In this document: positions 26,301 through 34,345 of the stretch, one piece after another | How positions within the stretch are numbered: position 1 is the first letter of the stretch | How the letters are laid out: each line of letters starts with the position of its first letter | Origin: Paraburkholderia haematera | GTDB lineage: Bacteria; Pseudomonadota; Gammaproteobacteria; Burkholderiales; Burkholderiaceae | DNA length: 64,000 nt | NCBI RefSeq assembly: GCF_905220975.1 | Contig: NZ_CAJNBK010000023.1 | Location: 1-64,000 of the forward strand | Direction of reading: 5' to 3' | The notes under the pieces: generated by a model | The model's input: only the letters and a program-made list of their open reading frames with translations | Told to the model about the DNA's origin: nothing | The model's database searches: none | Program-made: the position numbers and the translations under genes

Positions 26301-27458
26301 CTATGCGTAGTGTTCGACGGATTCGAGCGAAGCGGCGGCGAAACCGTCTTCGGTAAACAAATGGCAAGCGCGGCCAGGCACGCGCAAATTCGCGCGGTCG
26401 CCGGAAGCGAGGCGTGTGTCGCCCGGCGCCTTGGCGATCAGCGCGCCGCCGCCGGGCTGATCGAGGTGAACATAGCTGTGCTCGCCGAGTTGTTCGACGA
26501 GCGACACGGTGCGGTTTAATACGGCATCCTGTGCATTTTCAGAATTTGCCGCACCGATAAATTCCATGTGTTCCGGGCGCACGCCGAGCGTGACGGGTTG
26601 CGACACCTTGAGCCCATCGCCGCTGACGGGCACACACACGTTTTCATCGGTGTGATCGAGCGTCACGATCACGCCGTGCGAATCGATCGACGCCACCCGC
26701 CCCGGCAAAAAATTCATGCGCGGCGAACCGATGAAACCGGCGACGAAGCGGCTCCTCGGACGGTGATACAACTCGAGCGGCGCGCCGATCTGCGCAATGC
26801 TGCCGTAGCGCTCGGTATCCTTGCCCGCGTGCAGCAACACGATCTTGTCGGCGAGCGTCATCGCTTCGATCTGGTCGTGCGTGACGTACACGACGCTGGC
26901 TTTGGCGAACTGCTTATGCAGTCGCGCGATTTCGATGCGGGTCTGGCCGCGCAGCGTCGCGTCGAGATTGGAAAGGGGTTCGTCGAACAGAAACACGCCG
27001 GGCTCGCGCACGATGGCACGGCCGATCGCCACGCGCTGCCGCTGGCCGCCGGACAGTGCCTTCGGCCGGCGCTCGAGCAACGCCTCCAGTTGCAGGATGC
27101 GCGCGGCTTCCCGCACCTTGCGGTCGATTTCTTCTTTCGGGGTTTTAGCGAGCTTGAGACCGAATGCCATGTTCTCGAACACGGTCATATGCGGAAACAG
27201 CGCATAGCTCTGGAACACCATCGCCACACCGCGCTGCGCCGCCGGCACGTCGTTGACGAGACGGCCGGCGATCGACAGGTCGCCGTCGGTCACGTCTTCG
27301 AGGCCGGCGATCATCCGCAGCAAGGTGGATTTGCCGCAGCCGGACGGACCGAGAAACACACAGAACTCGTTCTCGCCGATCTCCAGATCGACATCGCGGA
27401 TCACCAGCGCGCCGTCGCCATACGCCTTCTGCACGCCTCTCAACGAAATGCTCGCCAT
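26301..27458 (-). CDS. MsmX/UgpC-type sugar ABC transporter ATPase
   Basis: The protein has 385 residues. Walker A is GPSGCGKST (about 37-45), the signature [20 protein letters not shown] and Walker [19 protein letters not shown]-terminal TOBE/OB-fold region is present (RPEHMEFIG). It energises the MalF/MalG-type permeases and is the first gene of the operon, 11 bp before the GH42 gene. The promoter lies in the 192 bp divergent region with the LacI regulator. Confidence 0.9.
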   Translation of the reverse strand: MASISLRGVQKAYGDGALVIRDVDLEIGENEFCVFLGPSGCGKSTLLRMIAGLEDVTDGDLSIAGRLVNDVPAAQRGVAMVFQSYALFPHMTVFENMAFGLKLAKTPKEEIDRKVREAARILQLEALLERRPKALSGGQRQRVAIGRAIVREPGVFLFDEPLSNLDATLRGQTRIEIARLHKQFAKASVVYVTHDQIEAMTLADKIVLLHAGKDTERYGSIAQIGAPLELYHRPRSRFVAGFIGSPRMNFLPGRVASIDSHGVIVTLDHTDENVCVPVSGDGLKVSQPVTLGVRPEHMEFIGAANSENAQDAVLNRTVSLVEQLGEHSYVHLDQPGGGALIAKAPGDTRLASGDRANLRVPGRACHLFTEDGFAAASLESVEHYA

Positions 27459-27497
27459 CGCATCGACTCCGTGATTTAATCGGCTCGACGTCGGAGA

Positions 27498-27509
27498 TTA
27501 AGCGCTTAA
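27498..27509. promoter_or_regulatory. LacI-type operator palindrome
   Basis: TTAAGCGCTTAA is a perfect 12-bp palindrome with the central CG step favoured by LacI-family proteins. It is about 40 bp before the ATPase start and 140 bp before the divergent lacI-type gene. The protein encoded there is the likely binder. Confidence 0.6.
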
Positions 27510-27650
27510 CCAGTAAGGCCGAAAAAAATCGATCGCGTGCGATCGCTGGGCCTTGCCTGTCTCCGATATCGTTTTATCTGTGCGGCAAATGGTGCCGCGC
27601 CTTGGGCTGCGATGCAAATGTCGAACAGCCATCCCAAATATTGACAAGCC

Positions 27651-28685
27651 ATGCCCACACTCAGCGAAGTTGCGCGTCACGCCGGTGTCACCCCTGCCAC
27701 GGTATCGAACGTGCTGCGCAATCGCGGGCGGGTCGGCGCGACCACCCGGCAGCGCGTGCTGGATGCCGTCGACGCGCTCGGCTACCGTCCGCATCTCGCC
27801 GCTCGCGCACTTGCCGAAGGCCGCGCACCGACGCTGGCGTTGATGGTGTCGAGCATTGCCAATCCCTTCTATCCGGAGTTCGCGCTTGCCGTCGAACACG
27901 CGGCGCGCGGCAGCGGCCATTTCGTGATCATCTGCAATACTAACGAAGATCCTTTGACCGGGCGGGCCTATCTCGACCAGATCGCGGGGACGCTTTCCGA
28001 GGGCGTCCTCGTGACGAATGCAAACCTCGATTTTACGGACCTTCATACGACCGAATCGCGCGGCACGCCCGTGGTGCTGTGCATGTGGGAACGGCCCAAT
28101 GAGCCGCCGGGGCTACCCTGCGTTGCGGTCGATTTTCGTCTGGCCGGCGAATTGGCCGGCGCCCATCTGCTGGCGCTCGGCCATCGGCGGATCGGCGCGA
28201 TTGTCGGCAGCAAGGCCTCCGGTATTCATGCGACCCGCTATGAGGGGTTTGTCGATGCGTTACGTGCGGCCGGAACGCCGAAAGGCCGGGTCAAGCACGC
28301 GCCCGATACGATACAAGGCGGCTACAGCGCGGCGCGCGCACTGCTGGAAGCCAACCCGAAACTCACCGCGATCTTCGCGACCAACGATCTGCCGGCGCTC
28401 GGCGCGATGCACGCCGCTGCCGATCTCGGTTTGAACGTGCCGGGCGATCTGTCCGTGATCGGCATTACCGATATTCAACTGGCGCGCGAATCGCGGCCCG
28501 CGCTGACGACCGTCGCCGTACCGACCGTCGAAGTCGCCGGCCTCGCGGTATCGCTGTTGCGCGAACTGATCGAGTCGTCGTATGGACAAGCGGGTCGCCC
28601 GCCTGCGGCAAGCGTGCCGATGCGAATTTCCTCGGCGCCGAAACTGGTTGTGCGTGCCTCGACTGGCGCGCCTCGTCCGGGGTGA
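27651..28685 (+). CDS. LacI-family transcriptional repressor
   Basis: The protein has 344 residues. The LacI headpiece is intact: MPTLSEVARHAGVTPATVSN, then the hinge helix LGYRPHLAARALAEG. The sugar-binding core (Peripla_BP_3-like) has ANPFYPEFALAVEHAARG and FATNDLPALGAMHAA. It is divergent from the galactoside ABC/GH42 operon with a palindromic operator between them, so it probably represses that operon until a galactoside binds. Confidence 0.9.
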   Translation: MPTLSEVARHAGVTPATVSNVLRNRGRVGATTRQRVLDAVDALGYRPHLAARALAEGRAPTLALMVSSIANPFYPEFALAVEHAARGSGHFVIICNTNEDPLTGRAYLDQIAGTLSEGVLVTNANLDFTDLHTTESRGTPVVLCMWERPNEPPGLPCVAVDFRLAGELAGAHLLALGHRRIGAIVGSKASGIHATRYEGFVDALRAAGTPKGRVKHAPDTIQGGYSAARALLEANPKLTAIFATNDLPALGAMHAAADLGLNVPGDLSVIGITDIQLARESRPALTTVAVPTVEVAGLAVSLLRELIESSYGQAGRPPAASVPMRISSAPKLVVRASTGAPRPG

Positions 28686-28834
28686 TGTGGCCGTAACAGC
28701 GTCGAGGACGTTACGTAGCGAACCCTGGGTACGGCCCCCCCCTCTCCCGGGCCACCGCCCGCAAACGCCAGCAAACGCCCGTATCAAGCGGTTCCACTGA
28801 AAAAACACCGCTTCGCTCAGTCTATCCATGCAGT

Positions 28835-28850
28835 TGGCACGGTCCCTGCA
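28835..28850 (+). promoter_or_regulatory. Sigma-54-type promoter upstream of the YcgR-like gene
   Basis: TGGCACGGTCCCTGCA matches the sigma-54 consensus TGGCACGNNNNTTGCW except for one base. The invariant GG and GC are separated by exactly 10 bp. It is 85 bp upstream of the YcgR-like start. No enhancer-binding site or activator gene was identified nearby. Confidence 0.6.
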
Positions 28851-28934
28851 ATCAAACAGGGAAAGGCAGAGCGCCGGCATGACCCACATGCCGCTTGCGC
28901 TCCCCCAACCGGCCGGGCCAAGGCCATAACACGC

Positions 28935-29711
28935 ATGGATACTCAAATGATCGCCGATCTTCTGCTGGACACCGATGCCGCCGAACAGGCCACCGACGCA
29001 GACTCGACTTTCGCGCAGCGCCATCCCCTGCAAATCGCCGTTTGCCTGCGCAAACTGATGGCTGGACAGGACTTCGTGACGGTGGAATTCAACGGCCGCC
29101 AGATCGTGACGCAAGTGCTCGACGTCGATTCGCGCAATGCGCGCTTTATCTTCGACGCCGGCAGTACGGCGGACGACAATTACGCGCTTCCATCCGCGCG
29201 CCGGTTGATCTTCCGCAGCTTGCCAGGCGGCATTCACACGGAGTTCACGACGCTTGACGCGAATCCGATCACATTTGAAGGGCGCCCGGCTTTCGAGGCA
29301 TCTTTCCCTCCGGTCCTGTACTACGTTCAACGCCGCGAATTCTTCCGGGTACAAACGCCCGTGCTCGATCCGTACCTCGCTAGCGGGCCGTATGTGGACG
29401 GCGGTTCGTTCCGCCTGGAACTGCAGGATCTCTCATTGGGCGGCGTGGCGTTGAAAACCGCCGATGAGCGCTTCGGCTCGCTTGATAGCGGCACCGTACT
29501 GCGCGACGTTATGCTGCAACTCGGCAGCTTCGGCACGCTTCGGCTCGATCTGGAAATCGTCGCCCCACGGCAATTGACCACTCCGAAGGGCGACCGGCGC
29601 TTCGTAATCGGCTGCAAGTTCGTGCAGACGCCGGGGCCGGCTGAGCGCACCTTGCAACGAGTCGTCACCCACCTCGAAACCAGGCGTCAAGCACTCGCGC
29701 CGCGCAGGTAG
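28935..29711 (+). CDS. ycgR: YcgR-like flagellar brake protein (PilZ domain)
   Basis: The protein has 258 residues. An N-terminal YcgR domain (LAGQDFVTVEF region) precedes a PilZ domain carrying the c-di-GMP motif RxxxR (YVQRREFFRV) and the second motif around DLSLGGVALK. In flagellated bacteria such proteins bind c-di-GMP and slow the motor through MotA and FliG. No flagellar gene is adjacent. A sigma-54-type promoter lies just upstream. It is the second motor-related locus in this window, along with 5371-8342. Confidence 0.85.
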   Translation: MDTQMIADLLLDTDAAEQATDADSTFAQRHPLQIAVCLRKLMAGQDFVTVEFNGRQIVTQVLDVDSRNARFIFDAGSTADDNYALPSARRLIFRSLPGGIHTEFTTLDANPITFEGRPAFEASFPPVLYYVQRREFFRVQTPVLDPYLASGPYVDGGSFRLELQDLSLGGVALKTADERFGSLDSGTVLRDVMLQLGSFGTLRLDLEIVAPRQLTTPKGDRRFVIGCKFVQTPGPAERTLQRVVTHLETRRQALAPRR

Positions 29712-30023
29712 GCAGCTTCAGGCACGCTCATTGTGAGTCTCGCCGCATCGATCGGGTTTGCGGCCGTCGCCGTGAGAGTCGTCACGTTCAGCCGCCACTG
29801 AAAACCTTCGCGACGACAGCCCATACCGTCGCGAAAAACCACTTACTGATTTCAATTCGCTTTCAAGCGAGCCAGGACTTTCCCCAAGCTCCGGCGCTCG
29901 ATCTTGCATCGCACCACGCCCGCAAAGCCCCACCCCGTAAGGGCCACAGCCTTATCTTTCGCTTCGGCACGCTAATTTACTCCGCGATCGTTTTCTTGAC
30001 GGGCGTCCGCGCGCCTGCTGTAC
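29712..30023. other. Intergenic region with a long hairpin
   Basis: No gene is supported in this stretch. A perfect 9-bp stem TTCGCGACG (29807-29815) / CGTCGCGAA (29827-29835) with an 11-base loop lies about 95 bp after the YcgR-like stop. It may end that transcript, though no U-tract follows. The remainder precedes the fructose-type operon and shows no further feature. Confidence 0.4.
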
Positions 30024-30044
30024 TAAATCAACTCAAGTGATTTA
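30024..30044. promoter_or_regulatory. Inverted repeat, probable operator of the fructose-type ABC operon
   Basis: TAAATCA (30024-30030) and TGATTTA (30038-30044) are perfect 7-bp inverted arms with a 7-base spacer, about 140 bp before the binding-protein gene. The ROK-family regulator encoded at the end of the operon is the best candidate binder. Confidence 0.55.
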
Positions 30045-30181
30045 AGCGGCCAACTTCGGACCGCACCGCAATCGCTTCGGGTTCCAGAGCCAGATTGCAA
30101 ACAGGTGGCAAGCGCGCGGCATTCGCGTGCGCCATCGCCAGCAGTTCACAACGTCGTTGCCAATAACCGGAGGAGCGTCCC

Positions 30182-31186
30182 ATGAATCAGAATTCCCGCA
30201 GGCATCCTGTCGCCAGGAAAATCGTCTCGATGTGCGTCGCGGCATCGGCGGTGTGGTGTGCGAGCGCGAGCCAGGCGGCCGACCAGCCTGTCGTCGGCCT
30301 CATCACCAAGACGGACACCAATCCGTTCTTCGTGAAGATGAAACAGGGCGCCGAAGCGGCTGCCTCGAAAGACGGCGCCAGGCTGATCACCGCCGCGGGC
30401 AAGTTCGATGGCGACAACGCGAGCCAGGTGACCGCCATTGAAAACATGATGACCGCCGGCGCGAAAGCGATTCTGATTACGCCTAGCGATACCAAAGCGA
30501 TTGTGCCGAGCATCAAGAAGGCGCGCGCCGCCGGTGTGATGGTGGTCGCGCTCGACACGCCGACCGATCCGCAAGATGCCACGGACGCCCTCTTCGCCAC
30601 CGACAACTTCAAGGCCGGCGTGCTGATCGGCAAGTACGCGAAAGCCGCCATGAACGGCAAGCCCGCGAAAATCGCCACGCTCGACCTAGCTCCTGGCGTA
30701 TCGGTCGGCGTGCTGCGCCATAACGGCTTCCTGGAAGGCTTCGGCGTGAAGGAAGGCGATCCGTCTATCGTCTGCAGCCAGGACACCCGCGGCGATCAGT
30801 CGAAGGGCCAGACGGCGATGGAAAACTGCCTGCAGAAATCGCCGGATATCAACGTGGTCTACACGATCAACGAACCGGCCGCCGCTGGCGCGTATCGCGC
30901 GCTCAAAGCGGCTGGCAAGGATAAGAGCGTGATGATCGTTTCCATCGACGGCGGCTGCGAAGGCGTACGCAACGTGAAGGCCGGCGCGATTGCCGCGACC
31001 TCGCAGCAATACCCGTTGAAGATGGCCGCGCTCGGCGTGACGGCAGGCGTCGACTACGCGAAGACCGGCAAGAAGGTCTCCGGCTATCAGGATACGGGCG
31101 TGACGCTGGTTACCGACAAGCCGATGTCCGGCGTCGATAGCAAGGACACGAAGTTCGGCCTCGACAACTGCTGGGGCAACAAGTAA
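30182..31186 (+). CDS. frcB: Fructose-type periplasmic sugar-binding protein
   Basis: The protein has 334 residues with a Sec signal ending ASASQAA. It is a Peripla_BP_4 protein ([40 protein letters not shown]). The [20 protein letters not shown] region and length resemble the FrcB branch. An SD GGAGG-like sequence (CCGGAGGAGCG) precedes the ATG. It heads an operon with permease, ATPase and a ROK regulator. Fructose or a related monosaccharide is inferred from family resemblance only. Confidence 0.8.
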   Translation: MNQNSRRHPVARKIVSMCVAASAVWCASASQAADQPVVGLITKTDTNPFFVKMKQGAEAAASKDGARLITAAGKFDGDNASQVTAIENMMTAGAKAILITPSDTKAIVPSIKKARAAGVMVVALDTPTDPQDATDALFATDNFKAGVLIGKYAKAAMNGKPAKIATLDLAPGVSVGVLRHNGFLEGFGVKEGDPSIVCSQDTRGDQSKGQTAMENCLQKSPDINVVYTINEPAAAGAYRALKAAGKDKSVMIVSIDGGCEGVRNVKAGAIAATSQQYPLKMAALGVTAGVDYAKTGKKVSGYQDTGVTLVTDKPMSGVDSKDTKFGLDNCWGNK

Positions 31187-31197
31187 CGCGCACTGAA

Positions 31198-31223
31198 CGG
31201 AGGCCCGCTCCGCCGGGCCTCCG
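31198..31223 (+). other. Intercistronic GC-rich hairpin after the binding-protein gene
   Basis: CGGAGGCCCG (31198-31207) and CGGGCCTCCG (31214-31223) form a perfect 10-bp stem with a 6-base loop and no T-run. It sits 12 bp after the binding-protein stop. Such hairpins can protect the upstream message and keep binding protein in excess of permease. Confidence 0.6.
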
Positions 31224-31273
31224 TACTTACCACGTGGCCAGCCCGCCACGTACATGCATCGAGGACACCTATC

Positions 31274-32260
31274 ATGTCGACCCCTTCCGCGCCCGTGGGC
31301 CATTCGCGCCCCTTCACCGACCGCTTGCCCTCGCTCGCTGAAATCGGACCGCTGATCGCCCTTCTGCTGGCCTGCGGCTTCTTCATTTCACAGAGCGACC
31401 GGTTCCTGTCGTTCCAGAACCTCTCGTTGATCCTGCAGCAGACGATGGTGGTCGCCGTCATCGCCATCGGCCAGACGCTGATCGTGCTGACAGGCGGGAT
31501 CGATCTGTCGTGCGGAATGGTGATGGCGTTCGGCTCGATCATCATGACCAAATTCGCGGTCACGCTCGGCGTGCCACCCGTTCTCGCGATTCTGTGCGGC
31601 GTCGCCGCGAGTACGCTGTTCGGCGCGCTCAATGGCGTGCTGATCACCCGGATCAAGTTGCCGGCCTTTATCGTCACGCTCGGTACGCTGAACATCGCGT
31701 TCGCGCTCACGCAGATCTACTCGAACGCGGAGAGCGTCTCGAATCTGCCGGACGCAATCATGTTTCTCGGCAATACGTTCAAACTCGGCCCCGCCGACGT
31801 CACCTACGGCACGGTGCTCACACTGCTGATGTACGTGGCGACATGGTTCGTCTTGCGCGACACGGTACCCGGCCGGCATCTGTATGCGCTCGGCAATAAC
31901 CCCGAAGCCGCGCGGCTAATGGGGCTCTCGTCGCAGAAGATCTTGCTCACTGTGTATTCGCTGGCCGGTGCGATCTACGGGATCGCCGCGCTGTTGTCGG
32001 TGTCGCGCACCGGTGTGGGCGATCCGCAGGCAGGGCAAACCGAGAACCTCGACAGCATTACCGCGGTGGTGTTGGGCGGCACGAGTCTGTTTGGCGGGCG
32101 TGGTTCGATTACCGGAACACTGCTCGGCGCGCTGATTGTCGGCGTGTTTCGCAATGGCCTCACGCTGATTGGCGTCTCTTCGGTCTACCAGGTATTGATC
32201 ACCGGCATGCTCGTGATTCTCGCGGTTGCCGCGGACAAACTTTCCCATCGTCGCGGTTGA
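31274..32260 (+). CDS. frcC: Fructose-type ABC transporter permease
   Basis: The protein has 328 residues and 8-10 membrane helices of the BPD_transp_2 family. Motifs include IAIGQTLIVLTGGIDLSCGM, PGRHLYALGNNPEAARLMGL and VVLGGTSLFGGRGS. It forms the inner-membrane channel for the sugar delivered by the preceding binding protein. The gap to the ATPase gene is 20 bp. Confidence 0.87.
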   Translation: MSTPSAPVGHSRPFTDRLPSLAEIGPLIALLLACGFFISQSDRFLSFQNLSLILQQTMVVAVIAIGQTLIVLTGGIDLSCGMVMAFGSIIMTKFAVTLGVPPVLAILCGVAASTLFGALNGVLITRIKLPAFIVTLGTLNIAFALTQIYSNAESVSNLPDAIMFLGNTFKLGPADVTYGTVLTLLMYVATWFVLRDTVPGRHLYALGNNPEAARLMGLSSQKILLTVYSLAGAIYGIAALLSVSRTGVGDPQAGQTENLDSITAVVLGGTSLFGGRGSITGTLLGALIVGVFRNGLTLIGVSSVYQVLITGMLVILAVAADKLSHRRG

Positions 32261-32280
32261 ACGCCCAAAAGGAACCTGTC

Positions 32281-33078
32281 ATGTCGACACCTACTTCCGC
32301 TTCAACCGTCATGCCCGTTCTGCAGGCGCGCGGACTCGTCAAACGCTATGGCAACGTCACCGCGCTCGACGGCTGCGATTTCGAAGTGCTGCCCGGCGAG
32401 ATTCTCGCCGTGATCGGCGATAACGGCGCGGGCAAGTCGTCGTTGATCAAGGCGCTTTCTGGCGCCACCGTGCCCGATGAAGGCGAAATCCTGCTCGACG
32501 GCAAGCCGGTCAAATTCCGCAGCCCTTTGGATGCACGCGCTCAAGGTATCGAAACCGTCTACCAGGAACTCGCGGTGGCGCCCGCCATGAGCATTGCCGA
32601 AAACCTGTTTCTCGCCCGTGAGCTCGTCAAACCGGGCTGGCGCGGCTCGATCTTCAAGATGATCGACAAGCGCCGCATGCTCGACGAAGCCACCGCGCAT
32701 ATGAAGGATCTGCAAATCGGCATCCGTTCGATGCGCCAGGCGGTCGAAACCTTATCCGGCGGCCAGCGTCAAGGCGTGGCGGTCGCGCGCAGCGCCGCGT
32801 TCGCGCGGCATGTGGTGATTCTCGACGAACCCACGGCGGCGCTCGGCGTGAAGGAAGGCAACATGGTGCTCGAACTGATCCGCCGCGTGCGCGAGCGCGG
32901 CCTGCCGGTGATCCTGATCAGCCACAACATGCCGCACGTGTTCGAAGTTGCAGACCGCATTCATATCCAGCGGCTCGGCCGGCGCGCGGCAGTCGTCAAC
33001 ACCAAAGACATCCACATGTCGGAGGCCGTGGCAATCATGACGGGAGCGAAGACAGCGGACGTCAAGGCCATTGCATGA
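32281..33078 (+). CDS. frcA: Fructose-type ABC transporter ATPase (single NBD)
   Basis: The protein has 265 residues, one nucleotide-binding domain only, as in FrcA and unlike the two-domain RbsA type. Walker A is GDNGAGKSS (about 46-54), the signature LSGGQRQGVAVARS and Walker B VVILDEPTAALGV. ATG at 32281 has AAGGAA 6 bases upstream; an in-frame TTG at 32257 is less likely. It powers the FrcC-like permease. Confidence 0.88.
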   Translation: MSTPTSASTVMPVLQARGLVKRYGNVTALDGCDFEVLPGEILAVIGDNGAGKSSLIKALSGATVPDEGEILLDGKPVKFRSPLDARAQGIETVYQELAVAPAMSIAENLFLARELVKPGWRGSIFKMIDKRRMLDEATAHMKDLQIGIRSMRQAVETLSGGQRQGVAVARSAAFARHVVILDEPTAALGVKEGNMVLELIRRVRERGLPVILISHNMPHVFEVADRIHIQRLGRRAAVVNTKDIHMSEAVAIMTGAKTADVKAIA

Positions 33079-33108
33079 TGATTGCATCCCGCTGAGGGGC
33101 ACACGACA

Positions 33109-34335
33109 ATGGAAACTACCGGCGCCCGTTCGCCCCTTAAACGTACGGTCGGCTCCAATCAGGTCGGCATGCGGCAGTTCAACGAGCGCATCGTCCTGCA
33201 GACGATCCGTTTGCATGGGCCGCTGCCGAAAGCCGAGGTGGGCCGTCTCACGCGTCTGTCGATGCAGACGGTGTCGATGATCGTCGACCGTCTGATCGAC
33301 GACGGCCTGCTCGAGAAGCAGGCGCGCGTGCGCGGCCGCATCGGTCAACCGTCTGTGCCGATCGCGTTGCGTGCCGACGGCGCGTACACCATCGGCATCA
33401 AGGTGGGGCGCCGCAGTCTCGACGTGCTGGCGATGGATTTCGCGGGCCACGTCGTGTGCCGCGATGTATTCGACTATGCCTATCCCGATCCGCGCACGCT
33501 ATTCCCCGCGCTCGAAAGCAAACTGGCGCGCGTGAATCAGACACTCGGCGCGAAGGCGAGCAAAGTGGTTGGCGTGGGCGTGGCGGCGCCGTTGTGGCTC
33601 GGCGGCTGGCGCGACTTCCTGGGCGCGCCGCAGGAAGCGCTGGAGGCGTGGCACGAGATCGACTTGCGCAGCCGCATCGCGACGATGACAGGCTTGCCCG
33701 TCGAATTCGCCAAGGACACCACCGCCGCCTGCGCGGCCGAACTCGTCATGGGCCAGGGCCGCGGGATTCACAACTTTCTGTACCTGTTCGTCGGGACATT
33801 TATCGGCGGCGGTCTGGTGATCGACGGACGCTTGCATGCCGGACCGCACGACAACGCCGGCGCAGTCGGCTCGATCCCGCTGAAGGACGGCAGCGCCCGC
33901 AAACCCGCGCAGCAACTGTTGCACGCAGCATCGGGTTTCGTTCTGGAACGGCTGTTGAGCGATGCGGGAACGCCGCCTGCCGCGGCGCACGACCATCGCG
34001 CGTTGTCCCCGGAACTGTGGCGGCTGACCGAGCAATGGCTCGACACCGCGTGCCCGGCGATCGCCAGTGCGTTGACCAATGCGGCGGCCTTGCTCGACCT
34101 GGAAGCGGTGGTGATCGACGGTGAACTCGACCGGCAACTGGTCCGCGAAATCATCCGCCGGACCGAGCGCGTGCTCGACCGCTTTGAATGGGAAGGCATG
34201 GTGCGTCCGCAACTACTGGAAGGCACCATTGGCGCCGATGCGCGGGCAATGGGTGGGGCGATTCTGCCGTTGTACGCGCATTTCGCGCCCGTGCACGAGC
34301 TTTTTCTTAAACCGGCGACGGACGCGGGATACTAG
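33109..34335 (+). CDS. ROK-family transcriptional regulator
   Basis: The protein has 408 residues. An N-terminal winged helix (NERIVLQTIRLHGPLPKAEV, then LSMQTVSMIVDRLIDDGLL) is fused to a ROK sugar-kinase-like domain (GVGVAAPLWLGG, FVGTFIGGGLVIDGRL). The ATG at 33109 was chosen over an upstream TTG at 33082; GAGGGG lies 9 bases before it. It follows the ATPase gene by 30 bp and probably represses the transporter operon through the inverted repeat at 30024-30044. Its stop lies only 10 bp from the convergent PBP gene. Confidence 0.87.
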   Translation: METTGARSPLKRTVGSNQVGMRQFNERIVLQTIRLHGPLPKAEVGRLTRLSMQTVSMIVDRLIDDGLLEKQARVRGRIGQPSVPIALRADGAYTIGIKVGRRSLDVLAMDFAGHVVCRDVFDYAYPDPRTLFPALESKLARVNQTLGAKASKVVGVGVAAPLWLGGWRDFLGAPQEALEAWHEIDLRSRIATMTGLPVEFAKDTTAACAAELVMGQGRGIHNFLYLFVGTFIGGGLVIDGRLHAGPHDNAGAVGSIPLKDGSARKPAQQLLHAASGFVLERLLSDAGTPPAAAHDHRALSPELWRLTEQWLDTACPAIASALTNAAALLDLEAVVIDGELDRQLVREIIRRTERVLDRFEWEGMVRPQLLEGTIGADARAMGGAILPLYAHFAPVHELFLKPATDAGY

Positions 34336-34345
34336 ACGTCGGCAT

